64,000 nucleotides of DNA from CAZCZU01 sp964503475. Its GTDB lineage: Bacteria; Pseudomonadota; Zetaproteobacteria; Mariprofundales; Mariprofundaceae. The position numbers and the translations under genes were made by a program. Below the pieces are notes generated by a model that saw only the letters and a list, made by a program, of their open reading frames with translations, had not been told where the DNA came from and made no database searches. Each line of letters opens with the position of its first letter. Position 1 is the stretch's first letter. The stretch lies in the NCBI GenBank assembly GCA_964503475.1, contig CAZCZU010000005.1, positions 25,402 through 89,401 of the forward strand, in the 5' to 3' direction. Positions 8,522-15,233 of this stretch are shown here, in pieces.

Positions 8522-9718
8522 ATGATTCCGTTGGTAATTCATGATCTGCAGGATTCGCAGCTCTTTGCTCTGGCGCAGGCGGCCGGACGTGCAGGGATTC
8601 CCGTGGCCGGCACCGGCTGGCCGGTCGAGCCTTGGGCAAAAAAGAGCCGGTATATTGGTGAAGTGGTGGAACTGCGTTGTCTTTCGGAGGTGCTGGCCGG
8701 GGTGTATGCGTTGGGTTTGAAGCATTCCGGTCTGCGGGGGGTCTGGCTTCCCTGCTCCGATGATGTGGTGCGTTTTACGGTCAACTATCGGGCTCTGATG
8801 CGCAACATAGGCATGCATTTCATTGTGCCGGATGAGGAGGCCATGGATCGGGCGGTGAACCAGGAGACTCTGCCGGATGTGCATGGCTTGAAGATTGCCC
8901 CGATGTATGTGGTTTCTGCCGGTGAGCTGGTAAAAAACGCTGATGAATACCTTTACCCCATAATCATCAAGTCAAAACGGGATGCCTATATGAAGGTTGC
9001 AAGTTCGGAAGAGCTGCGCCGCTTGCTTGATCCGGTCGTGGCCGGGCAGCCGGACGCATCGGTTCGTATCCAGTCATTTATCGAGGGTGATGTATCCCGA
9101 ATGGCTTCAGCGATGTTTCTGTTCGATGACGAGGGCAGGCCGGTGCGCGGATTTACCGGGCGCCGCCTGGCAGTGGCGTCGACCGATCATGGGCCGTTTG
9201 GAGAGACGGTGGCGGCGCGGGCAGAGTGGGTCCCCGAATTGTACGAAGGTGCCCGGGAGTTGCTTCGCACAATTGGCTGGAAGGGATTTGCCGAAGTGGA
9301 GTGCAAGCAGGAAGCGGATGGCCAATGGTATGTGATGGAGATTAACCCTCGACTTTCGGGTTGGATGTGCCTGGCCGAGGCTGACGGGGCTGGCATGCTT
9401 GAGGCCTATTATCGGATATGTACGGAAGGAGTGCGCCTGGATGAGAGGGTGCTGCAGCGTTCGAGCAAGCACTATCTGCGAATGATAGGCACCTGCGATC
9501 ACTACCCCTGTTGGGATCCGGCTCCAATGCGGCCGGAACGCGGGAGGAGAAAGATTTGGCGATTGCTGAAGGCAACGGGCCAATGCTTGATCTCCGGTGG
9601 AAGGATGCAGGTGGGGAGCTGGGATCGACGGGATCTGCTTGCCAGTGCCAGTATCGCCTGGGATAGCCTTCACAGGGCCAGGAGGTGGCATCGATGGCGG
9701 CAGCGCCAAGGCCAATGA
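8522..9718 (+). CDS. ATP-grasp ligase 1, carboxylate-amine ligase-like
   Basis: A 398-aa protein with an N-terminal Rossmann-like preATP-grasp region (LVIHDLQDSQLFALAQAAGR) and a C-terminal ATP-grasp fold. Visible nucleotide and metal residues include the Lys-bearing strand PIIIKSKRDAYMK, GFAEVECK, and the metal ligands in VMEINPRLSGW. The family forms acyl-phosphates and joins carboxylates to amines or thiols; the substrate is unknown. The C-terminal tail is strongly basic and Trp-rich (RARRWHRWRQRQ), possibly for membrane or nucleic-acid contact. AAGG is 7 nt before ATG. The next gene is a close tandem paralog, and the surrounding peptide-modification genes suggest it acts on, or makes a building block for, the Cys-rich peptides. 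Confidence 0.85.
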   Translation: MIPLVIHDLQDSQLFALAQAAGRAGIPVAGTGWPVEPWAKKSRYIGEVVELRCLSEVLAGVYALGLKHSGLRGVWLPCSDDVVRFTVNYRALMRNIGMHFIVPDEEAMDRAVNQETLPDVHGLKIAPMYVVSAGELVKNADEYLYPIIIKSKRDAYMKVASSEELRRLLDPVVAGQPDASVRIQSFIEGDVSRMASAMFLFDDEGRPVRGFTGRRLAVASTDHGPFGETVAARAEWVPELYEGARELLRTIGWKGFAEVECKQEADGQWYVMEINPRLSGWMCLAEADGAGMLEAYYRICTEGVRLDERVLQRSSKHYLRMIGTCDHYPCWDPAPMRPERGRRKIWRLLKATGQCLISGGRMQVGSWDRRDLLASASIAWDSLHRARRWHRWRQRQGQ

Positions 9719-9757
9719 TTTCCTGTCCGGGGAGCATGCGAAATTACGAGAAGAAGA

Positions 9758-10972
9758 ATGGATAAAGCAGGTATGACCAAGCCACCTCTTCTGGTGCATG
9801 ATCTGCAGGATTCGCAGATGTTTGCGCTGGCCCAGGCGGCCGGGAGGGCGGGCATTGCCGTGGAGGGTACCCGTAAGGTGGCTGCGCCATGGGCGCAGGC
9901 CAGCCGTTATGTGGAACGAACGGTGTCGATGCCGAGCCTGAGCGATGCCGGCGCGGCTGCATATGCATTTGCCCTTCGCCAATCGGGATTGAGGGGAGTG
10001 TGGCTTCCCGGAGTGGACGATACGGTGTTGTTCACGGCCCGCTATCGTGCACTGCTGGAGAAGGCGGGGATGCATTTTCTGGTGGCCGATGCAGAGACTC
10101 AGGAACGGGCGCACGACTTCTGGCGCCTGCCGAAGGTGGCGGGGCTTGCCATGCCGTTCGGCGGCCAGTTCCATCTGCGGGAGATTGCCGACTCACTTCG
10201 GGAGTACGCCTATCCACTGATGGTGAAAAATGCACGTGGTGATTACCGATGTATTGATAATGCCGATGCCCTGGCTATCTACCTGGAGCGAATGAGTGAG
10301 GAGGAGGGGGCGGATGCTTTGCTGGCAATGCAGGGCTATATCCCCGGTCCGGTGGAGCGCATGGCCACGGCCATGCTGCTGTTCGATGCTGAGTCGCGCC
10401 CTGTGCGCGGATTTACCGGGCGACGCCTGCGGGTGGCGCCGACCGTGCACGGCGCTTTCGGCGAGACCACGGCGGCCAGGTCCGAATGGATTCCGGAGCT
10501 CTACGATGGTGCGGTCGAACTGTTATCGGAACTGGGATGGAAGGGCTTTGCCGAGGTGGAATGCAAGCAGGGGGAGGATGGGCGCTGGCAGGTGATGGAG
10601 ATGAATCGGCGCCTCTCCGGCTGGACCTGCCTGGCTGAAAAGGACGGTGTCGATATGCTGGCAGCCTATCACCGGATCTGTGCCGATGGCGTGCGGCTGG
10701 ACGAGGCGTGTCCGCAGCGTTCGCGGGCCGGCTATGTGCGCATGATCGCCACGCGTGATCACGATCCGGACTGGGGCGTGGCAACGGTGGCGGACGATTC
10801 GCGGCTTCGACGCTTGCGGCGGCTGATCGGGGCGCTCTGGCTGGAGTGGCGGCGTCCGGATGAGATCTCTTTGGGGGCCTGGGATCGGCGGGACCTGCGC
10901 GCCAGTCTGCTGCTGTTTGGCGCGACCGTGCGCAGGCTCTGGCGGCTCTGGCGGGGGCGCCCGGTTTTTTAG
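9758..10972 (+). CDS. ATP-grasp ligase 2, tandem paralog of ligase 1
   Basis: A 404-aa paralog of the preceding gene, colinear along its whole length (HDLQDSQMFALAQAAGRAGI, GFTGRRLRVAP, GWKGFAEVECKQ). The metal-binding ExNPR of ligase 1 is here EMNRR, a Pro-to-Arg change beside the metal Asn. The C-terminus is again basic and Trp-rich (RRLWRLWRGRPVF). ATG 9758 is used; ATG 9773 aligns better with the paralog start. Its TAG stop (10970-10972) sits exactly at the left border of a MITE-like element. Two paralogs may use different peptides or work sequentially; this is inference. Confidence 0.85.
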   Translation: MDKAGMTKPPLLVHDLQDSQMFALAQAAGRAGIAVEGTRKVAAPWAQASRYVERTVSMPSLSDAGAAAYAFALRQSGLRGVWLPGVDDTVLFTARYRALLEKAGMHFLVADAETQERAHDFWRLPKVAGLAMPFGGQFHLREIADSLREYAYPLMVKNARGDYRCIDNADALAIYLERMSEEEGADALLAMQGYIPGPVERMATAMLLFDAESRPVRGFTGRRLRVAPTVHGAFGETTAARSEWIPELYDGAVELLSELGWKGFAEVECKQGEDGRWQVMEMNRRLSGWTCLAEKDGVDMLAAYHRICADGVRLDEACPQRSRAGYVRMIATRDHDPDWGVATVADDSRLRRLRRLIGALWLEWRRPDEISLGAWDRRDLRASLLLFGATVRRLWRLWRGRPVF

Positions 10973-10993
10973 GACCTGTTAACACTAATTTCG
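10973..10993 (+). repeat. Left terminal inverted repeat of the MITE-like element
   Basis: Begins GACCTGTTAACACTAATTTC directly after the TAG stop of ATP-grasp 2. It matches the reverse complement of the right end at 11217-11237. Confidence 0.8.
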
Positions 10994-11216
10994 GTGTTGC
11001 CGCTGTTGCCCCAAACGGGGGCAATCAAGGCGCGAGGGATGAAATTTGGTGCCTCCAAATGAATCCTGAGTAACGCCGAGTGGCCCGGTTTGGGGCGCAG
11101 TCCTTCAGGGATAGACCATTTTTCCGTCCTGCCGCGTTATCGCTCGCTTGTGTGCAATGAGCACGCCACGCTCGCAATGCCTTGCAGGGCCGAAAAAATG
11201 GCCGTATCGGCGCCGT

Positions 11217-11237
11217 CGAAATTAGTGTTAACAGACC
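11217..11237 (-). repeat. Right terminal inverted repeat of the MITE-like element
   Basis: On the minus strand it begins GGTCTGTTAACACTAATTTC, and it ends directly at the stop codon of the HPr-kinase-related gene. Confidence 0.8.
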
Positions 11238-12095
11238 CTAGGAAGATGCTGTGCCCAACTCCTGCCGGATTCTGCTCCATGCATCACGGGCATTGTTGAA
11301 GGGCAGGGCGAAGAAGCGGGTGATGCTGGGGATGCGCCGGTTGAGCTCCCGGATCATCTCGGCCGGGGGGAGCTGGTGGTGCATGTGGGTGGCGATCTCT
11401 ATCAGGGCCTGGCTGCGTCGAAGCGGCGTGGGTTGCATGACAGCATCGCGGCTGTAGGTGGGGAAGACGATGGTGGCCAGCGGTAGCGGCTCCCGGCAGG
11501 GGGTTGGTGGCAGCCACAGCAGGTTGGCAAGCGTTTTGCCGCGATAATCAGGGAAACGAAACAGGAACTTTGCGAGCCCCGCCTGTTGCAGTTCCGCATG
11601 GCGAAAGGCGGGGTGGCGCTGTTTGCCCCACTGGAGTGGTCGCGGGAAGGGTACGATATGGCCGTCGCCACTGAGTAGTGAAAATTCATCCGAAAGATAG
11701 GCGGCACCGTCGAGTACGGCGGCAGTACAGAGGCTGCTTTTGCCGGCTCCGGAGATGCCGGCCAGGGATACCGCCTGTCCATCGATTCCGACCGTGGCCG
11801 CATGCAACGACAGACAGTCCGGCTGCAGAGCATTGAGGGCATATAGATAGAAATGGACCTCGAAGCCGGCGGCTGTTTCGGTGGCATCATGACCGTGCCA
11901 GAGGGGCTGGTCGTTGACCGAGAGTGTCATGCCGTCGCCTGTAGCATCCTGTTCGATGCGAAAGGTGATTTGGGCTTTGCCTTCACTGCGTCGGTTATAA
12001 AGGCGCAGCATGGCATCGAGAATAGGGGTGCATGCCGGCACATCGCAGGATACATCGATGCCGACAGTGCCAATGGCCAGCTGCCAGTGGCGCAT
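11238..12095 (-). CDS. HPr-kinase-related P-loop protein
   Basis: A 285-aa protein with the HprK-like Walker A GISGAGKSS (residues 113-121) after CLSLHAATV, and an acidic pair in YLSDEFSLL (about 136-137). True HPr kinases work in sugar regulation. Relatives in lasso-peptide and other peptide clusters travel with PqqD-like proteins, and a few are known to phosphorylate precursor peptides. Here it follows a PqqD-like gene with a TGATG overlap, so they are coupled. The likely role is phosphorylation or nucleotide-driven handling of the Cys-rich peptides. The stop TAG (11240-11238) abuts the MITE-like element. Confidence 0.85.
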   Translation of the reverse strand: MRHWQLAIGTVGIDVSCDVPACTPILDAMLRLYNRRSEGKAQITFRIEQDATGDGMTLSVNDQPLWHGHDATETAAGFEVHFYLYALNALQPDCLSLHAATVGIDGQAVSLAGISGAGKSSLCTAAVLDGAAYLSDEFSLLSGDGHIVPFPRPLQWGKQRHPAFRHAELQQAGLAKFLFRFPDYRGKTLANLLWLPPTPCREPLPLATIVFPTYSRDAVMQPTPLRRSQALIEIATHMHHQLPPAEMIRELNRRIPSITRFFALPFNNARDAWSRIRQELGTASS

Positions 12096-12403
12096 CAGTC
12101 GTTTTTGCTGCTGGTGATCAGGCCGTAGGCGGAGAATTCACTTAGGATGGCCATCGTATCGGTGCTCACCTGCCCGGGCTCACTTTCCGGAATCGATTCG
12201 CTGATGATATTGGCGATATCCTGCGGCGAGTGTTTGCCGTCGCACAGATCGAGGATGATGGCAGCCATCAGATTGACGGCAAAATTGGAGCCACTCTCTT
12301 CATCGACGAAGATCACCTCTTCCATCTCTTCCATCTCTTCGCGGATCAATCCCTGACGTTTGAGCGGGTATTCGGGGACGGAAAAGTCATAACTCTGTTG
12401 CAT
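12095..12403 (-). CDS. PqqD-like peptide-binding protein (RiPP recognition element)
   Basis: A 102-aa protein of PqqD size and pattern. FAVNLMAAIILDLCDGKHS followed by DIANIISESI corresponds to the helical half of PqqD proteins, in which the pattern (N)xxAxxIwxLcdGxxt is typical. PqqD domains bind the leader of a precursor peptide and present it to a radical SAM or other enzyme. The start at 12403 has GGAG 9 nt upstream and lies 4 bp after the radical SAM stop; the extra N-terminal stretch from a TTG at 12418 would overlap that gene. An acidic, Glu-rich region (EEMEEMEEV) precedes the core and may pair with the Arg-rich leaders. Confidence 0.82.
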   Translation of the reverse strand: MQQSYDFSVPEYPLKRQGLIREEMEEMEEVIFVDEESGSNFAVNLMAAIILDLCDGKHSPQDIANIISESIPESEPGQVSTDTMAILSEFSAYGLITSSKND

Positions 12404-12407
12404 GCGA

Positions 12408-13502
12408 TCAGGCTCCAAGCAGGGTGGCGATCATACGGCAGTCGTGGCAGGCGAGGTCGGGGCGTGGGGCTGAGCCCTTGGCCGGGATTCGTCGTGCCAG
12501 CCGCTGCAGTATCTCCGGCAAGGATGCCTCATTCAGATTGCCGAGCAAGTGGTTGCGCGAAAATATACAGGGATAGATGTCGCCGTTGGCGGCAATGGCT
12601 AGTTTGCCGGTGCGAGCTTGCTCGTGCTGAAACGATGAATCATGTGGTGGGGCTGTATGTTCGATCCGAATGTCGCGGGCGGGCTCCACGGCGCTGCCAC
12701 GGCCGGTGCCATGCACCGGGTCAATGCGGATATTTTGCTCGTCGATGCCAAGTTTCTTGTGCAGAAACTCGACAGTGGCCGGCAGGGTGGCGGCATTTTG
12801 CTGCATCAGGGCAATGCCGATACGTACTTCCAGTCCCGTGGCCTGGGTGCGACGGATGGCGGTCAGGGTGCGCTCCATGCTTCCCGGCACCTGGGTGATG
12901 GTATCGTGAGTGTCAGCGTCACATGAGTAGAGGGAAAAGCACAGGCGTGGGGCAAACGGTACGAGCTCTTTCAGCAACGGGGCGTGCAGCAGCAGGCCGT
13001 TGGTGTAAATTTCAATGCCGGGGATCGTCTTGCCGTGGGCATAGGCTACCAGTTCGATCAGATCGGGATGGATCAGAGGATCGCCGCCGGTAAACTGAAT
13101 AAAGGGTTGGCCCAGTGCACATGCCTGGTCGATCATCTCCTTGACCAAGGCTGGTGGCAGCATCTCTTCGCGTTCCGGTGAGGAGTCGGCATAGCAGTGG
13201 ATGCACTGCTCGTTGCAGCGGCTGGTCAACTCGATAAACAGCATGCCCAGACCGGTGCCGAGAAGGATGGAGTCATCACACTTATCGACAATCCGAGCCT
13301 GTTGCAGGCCGGTCAGCCATGGATGGGTTGATTCGATACGCTTCAGTAGCGGATTGTCACGGTGGCCTGCGAGCAGCTCTTCGATTGCGTTCGCGAAACT
13401 TCCGTTGAGTTCCAGCTGATGGTTGCCGTCGTCAAGCCGGAGGTTGGTTTCGGTTTTCCCAACGGCCAGGAGTTGCTCGCCACTAAGGCGCAGAATTGAC
13501 AC
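12408..13502 (-). CDS. Radical SAM/SPASM-like peptide-modifying enzyme
   Basis: Contains the radical SAM cluster motif CNEQCIHC (CxxxCxxC) about 95 residues in, FTGGDPLIHPDL (the GGEP-type SAM contact, here GGDP) and EIYTNG. A C-terminal SPASM/twitch-like part has GDIYPCIFSRNHLLGN and a final CHDC for an auxiliary Fe-S cluster. This arrangement is typical of peptide-modifying radical SAM proteins. An N-terminal region of about 90 residues precedes the barrel. The start is uncertain: GTG 13502 gives 364 aa without overlapping the Cys-rich gene 3, but has no clear ribosome-binding site; TTG 13595 overlaps that gene by 55 bp. It sits 38 bp downstream of candidate substrate gene 3 and just before pqqD-like. 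Confidence 0.88.
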   Translation of the reverse strand: MSILRLSGEQLLAVGKTETNLRLDDGNHQLELNGSFANAIEELLAGHRDNPLLKRIESTHPWLTGLQQARIVDKCDDSILLGTGLGMLFIELTSRCNEQCIHCYADSSPEREEMLPPALVKEMIDQACALGQPFIQFTGGDPLIHPDLIELVAYAHGKTIPGIEIYTNGLLLHAPLLKELVPFAPRLCFSLYSCDADTHDTITQVPGSMERTLTAIRRTQATGLEVRIGIALMQQNAATLPATVEFLHKKLGIDEQNIRIDPVHGTGRGSAVEPARDIRIEHTAPPHDSSFQHEQARTGKLAIAANGDIYPCIFSRNHLLGNLNEASLPEILQRLARRIPAKGSAPRPDLACHDCRMIATLLGA

Positions 13503-13540
13503 GGAATCTGAAAGGGGAAAGGGGCTGATTGGCTCGCCTT

Positions 13541-13954
13541 TTAAACGCAGGTTTTTTGGGTTTTGGTTCCACTGCAGCGGCAGGTGCCTCGGCAACCGCC
13601 GGCCCTGAGGCTTCGTTTGCAGAGTTTTTCAGCTTTTTGGCCGCCGGCAGCGGTCCAGATGGCGTTGCGGCAGGCGGCGCAGTTGCCCAGCTCGCAGCGG
13701 GCAATGTAACAGGTTGAACTGGTCGGATTGGTTGCACAGGGACAGCAGGCAGTGCCGTTGGCAGAGATAGTGATCAGCTTTTGCTGGCCATTGACGGTGC
13801 AGGTCTGGGTGGCCGCTTCAGCAGCCGGGATGCCGGTAGCCATCACGCCCAGAATCGCGGGAGGAACATAGGCGGCCATCTTCAACAGGGCTCGGCGACT
13901 TTGCAGTTCAACAGAGGCAGATTGATTTTCGGCGTTGTGTTGCTTCTGGCTCAT
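13541..13954 (-). CDS. Cys-rich exported peptide, paralog 3 (candidate precursor, twin-Arg leader)
   Basis: A 137-aa paralog, first gene of the minus-strand arm that continues into radical SAM, PqqD-like and HPr-kinase-related genes. Its leader SRRALLKMAAYVPPAILGVM best fits the Tat consensus (S-R-R-x-L-L-K), with probable cleavage after AEA at about residue 47. The mature part holds 13 cysteines, ITISANGTACCPC and the invariant CYIARCELGNCAAC. The tail GGCRGTCRCSGTKTQKTCV differs from the paralogs. AGAGGGG lies 8 nt before ATG 13954. Position directly before the radical SAM gene makes this the best candidate substrate. Confidence 0.85.
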   Translation of the reverse strand: MSQKQHNAENQSASVELQSRRALLKMAAYVPPAILGVMATGIPAAEAATQTCTVNGQQKLITISANGTACCPCATNPTSSTCYIARCELGNCAACRNAIWTAAGGQKAEKLCKRSLRAGGCRGTCRCSGTKTQKTCV

Positions 13955-13972
13955 TGGTGATGTCCCCTCTTT

Positions 13973-13995
13973 CTAAGAACGGTTTGCATTCTTAG
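13973..13995 (-). promoter_or_regulatory. Inverted repeat in the leader of Cys-rich gene 3
   Basis: CTAAGAA (13973-13979) and TTCTTAG (13989-13995) form a perfect 7-bp stem with a 9-nt loop, immediately upstream of the ribosome-binding site of the minus-strand operon. It could be an operator or an mRNA hairpin controlling translation. The remaining intergenic bases (13996-14081) are plain, with a GGTTTTTTG-like G/T-rich stretch and no gene. Confidence 0.4.
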
Positions 13996-14081
13996 TCTGG
14001 AATTATGCCAAGGATTGGGGGTTTGGCCAGTCGTTTGTGGTTTTTTGCCGGTTTTGTCATGGAACGTATCTGGGATTTGAA

Positions 14082-14109
14082 TTGACGGTAATAAGGTGCT
14101 CCCTACAAT
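14082..14109 (+). promoter_or_regulatory. Sigma-70-like promoter of the nucleotidyltransferase gene
   Basis: TTGACG (14082-14087), 16-bp spacer, TACAAT (14104-14109). The -10 box ends only 8 bp before ATG 14118, so a transcript from here would be nearly leaderless. Confidence 0.5.
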
Positions 14110-14117
14110 GCAGATGT

Positions 14118-15218
14118 ATGAGCTATATTGTTTCCTCATCACAGTCCCGTGCGCAACTTTGCCGCTTAATCGCCGCAAAGGAGGCGATACCGGAGAAGGA
14201 CGGTGTGCTGCTTGAGGCAGCTATGAAAGAGGGGGTGGAACTTCTGGTCGATGCCGGCGGAGAGCAAACGCCGCTGTTGGCTGAACGCCGTAAAAGTTTT
14301 GCTATATGGCATTTGCGTTTGTCGAACGTGATTCAGCAAATCTTGCCAGCCGTGACCCGTGCCGGTGGCCGGGTGATGGTGATGCGAGGGCGTGCCTTGG
14401 GAGAGACGGTTTATGTCGATCCGATGATGCGTCCGCAGAGTGATATCGACCTGTTGATCGCCCCCGGCAACGTGATTGCGGTCAAACAGGTACTGTGGGA
14501 TTTGGGTTTTCGTCCCGATATCGATTATCCGAATATTTTTCAGCGTGGTGAAATCATGCTGGATACGCATACCGAGCCTCTTGGGATTGAGCGTATTCAT
14601 GCGTGGGCACATCTGACGCCATTACGTAGTGGAGACTTTTTCGAGCATAGCGAAGCGGGAGAGCTGTGTGGTCAGTCGGCTCTGTTGCTGCGGCCGCGGG
14701 TGCAGCTGCCCTATCTCTGTTTTCATGCGATGAAGCACTCTTTCGAGCGCCTGATCTGGCTTTGCGATATTGCCTTGCTGGCAAATCAGATTGAGGCCCG
14801 GGGTGCGTGGGATGAAGTCCTGGCCGGCATTCGTGAATACCGGCTGGAGCGCCCCTGTTATTATGCGCTGGCCTATGTGCGTCGCCATCTTGCGGCATCG
14901 GTGCCGGAGGAGCTTTTGGCATCGATTCGGCCGAAGATGGGGTTTGTCGAACGCGGGCTGTTTGCGCGTCACATGGATCATCAGCAGATTCCTTATCTGG
15001 CTGAGCGTCTTTTTGCTCGCATGCAGCCGGATCTGAAACATCGCATTGAGTTCTGGCGCGAGACAATCTACCCCAGTTATGAAGTGCGTAAGCAGATTGC
15101 CGGTTGCGGTTGTGTGAAGTGCAACTTCATTCGCAAGCGCTTGAAACAGGTGTTGAAAGGGTTGTGGCTGTTTGTGCGCGAAGGCTTTTCCCTGCTCAGC
15201 CACGCCCGCCACTCCTGA
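14118..15218 (+). CDS. Uncharacterised nucleotidyltransferase-family protein (NTP_transf_5-like)
   Basis: A 366-aa protein with the nucleotidyltransferase signature RPQSDIDLLI, where Asp109 and Asp111 are the probable metal ligands, preceded by VMRGRALGETVYVD in place of the usual G-S/K-G helix. Proteins of this group (PF14907) recur in lasso-peptide and related peptide clusters beside PqqD and HPr-kinase homologs; their reaction is poorly known. Near the C-terminus is a C-x-C-x2-C motif (GCGCVKCNF), possibly metal-binding. The start at 14118 follows a promoter by 8 bp and has no ribosome-binding site, so leaderless translation is possible. It is divergent from Cys-rich gene 3 and converges on the PBP gene. 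Confidence 0.82.
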   Translation: MSYIVSSSQSRAQLCRLIAAKEAIPEKDGVLLEAAMKEGVELLVDAGGEQTPLLAERRKSFAIWHLRLSNVIQQILPAVTRAGGRVMVMRGRALGETVYVDPMMRPQSDIDLLIAPGNVIAVKQVLWDLGFRPDIDYPNIFQRGEIMLDTHTEPLGIERIHAWAHLTPLRSGDFFEHSEAGELCGQSALLLRPRVQLPYLCFHAMKHSFERLIWLCDIALLANQIEARGAWDEVLAGIREYRLERPCYYALAYVRRHLAASVPEELLASIRPKMGFVERGLFARHMDHQQIPYLAERLFARMQPDLKHRIEFWRETIYPSYEVRKQIAGCGCVKCNFIRKRLKQVLKGLWLFVREGFSLLSHARHS

Positions 15219-15233
15219 GGCTTTATTCCCAGC

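Larger units (their letters stand above)
10973..11237. mobile_element. MITE-like non-autonomous element with terminal inverted repeats
   Basis: The ends are inverted repeats sharing CTGTTAACACTAATTTCG (left about 10973-10993, right about 11217-11237, only 2-3 mismatches over 22 bp). Flanking bases are TTAG on the left and CTAG on the right, consistent with a slightly mutated 4-bp YTAG target duplication or a TA duplication. The interior has no credible transposase frame and includes a further internal inverted segment (ACCATTTTTCCG near 11113 against CGAAAAAATGGCC near 11191). It fills the gap between two convergent genes and supplies no visible gene. The parent transposon family cannot be named with certainty; an IS5-like or Tc1/IS630-like parent would fit the target preference. 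Confidence 0.8.

Noticed and set aside
8501..8639. Antisense frame overlapping ATP-grasp 1 start
   Set aside because: Low-complexity antisense reading, no ribosome-binding site, and conflicts with a clear ATP-grasp protein.
11090..11299. A 69-aa frame inside the MITE-like element as a gene
   Set aside because: It has no family resemblance, crosses the element border and the 3' end of the HPr-kinase-related gene, and is best explained as noise in a non-coding element.
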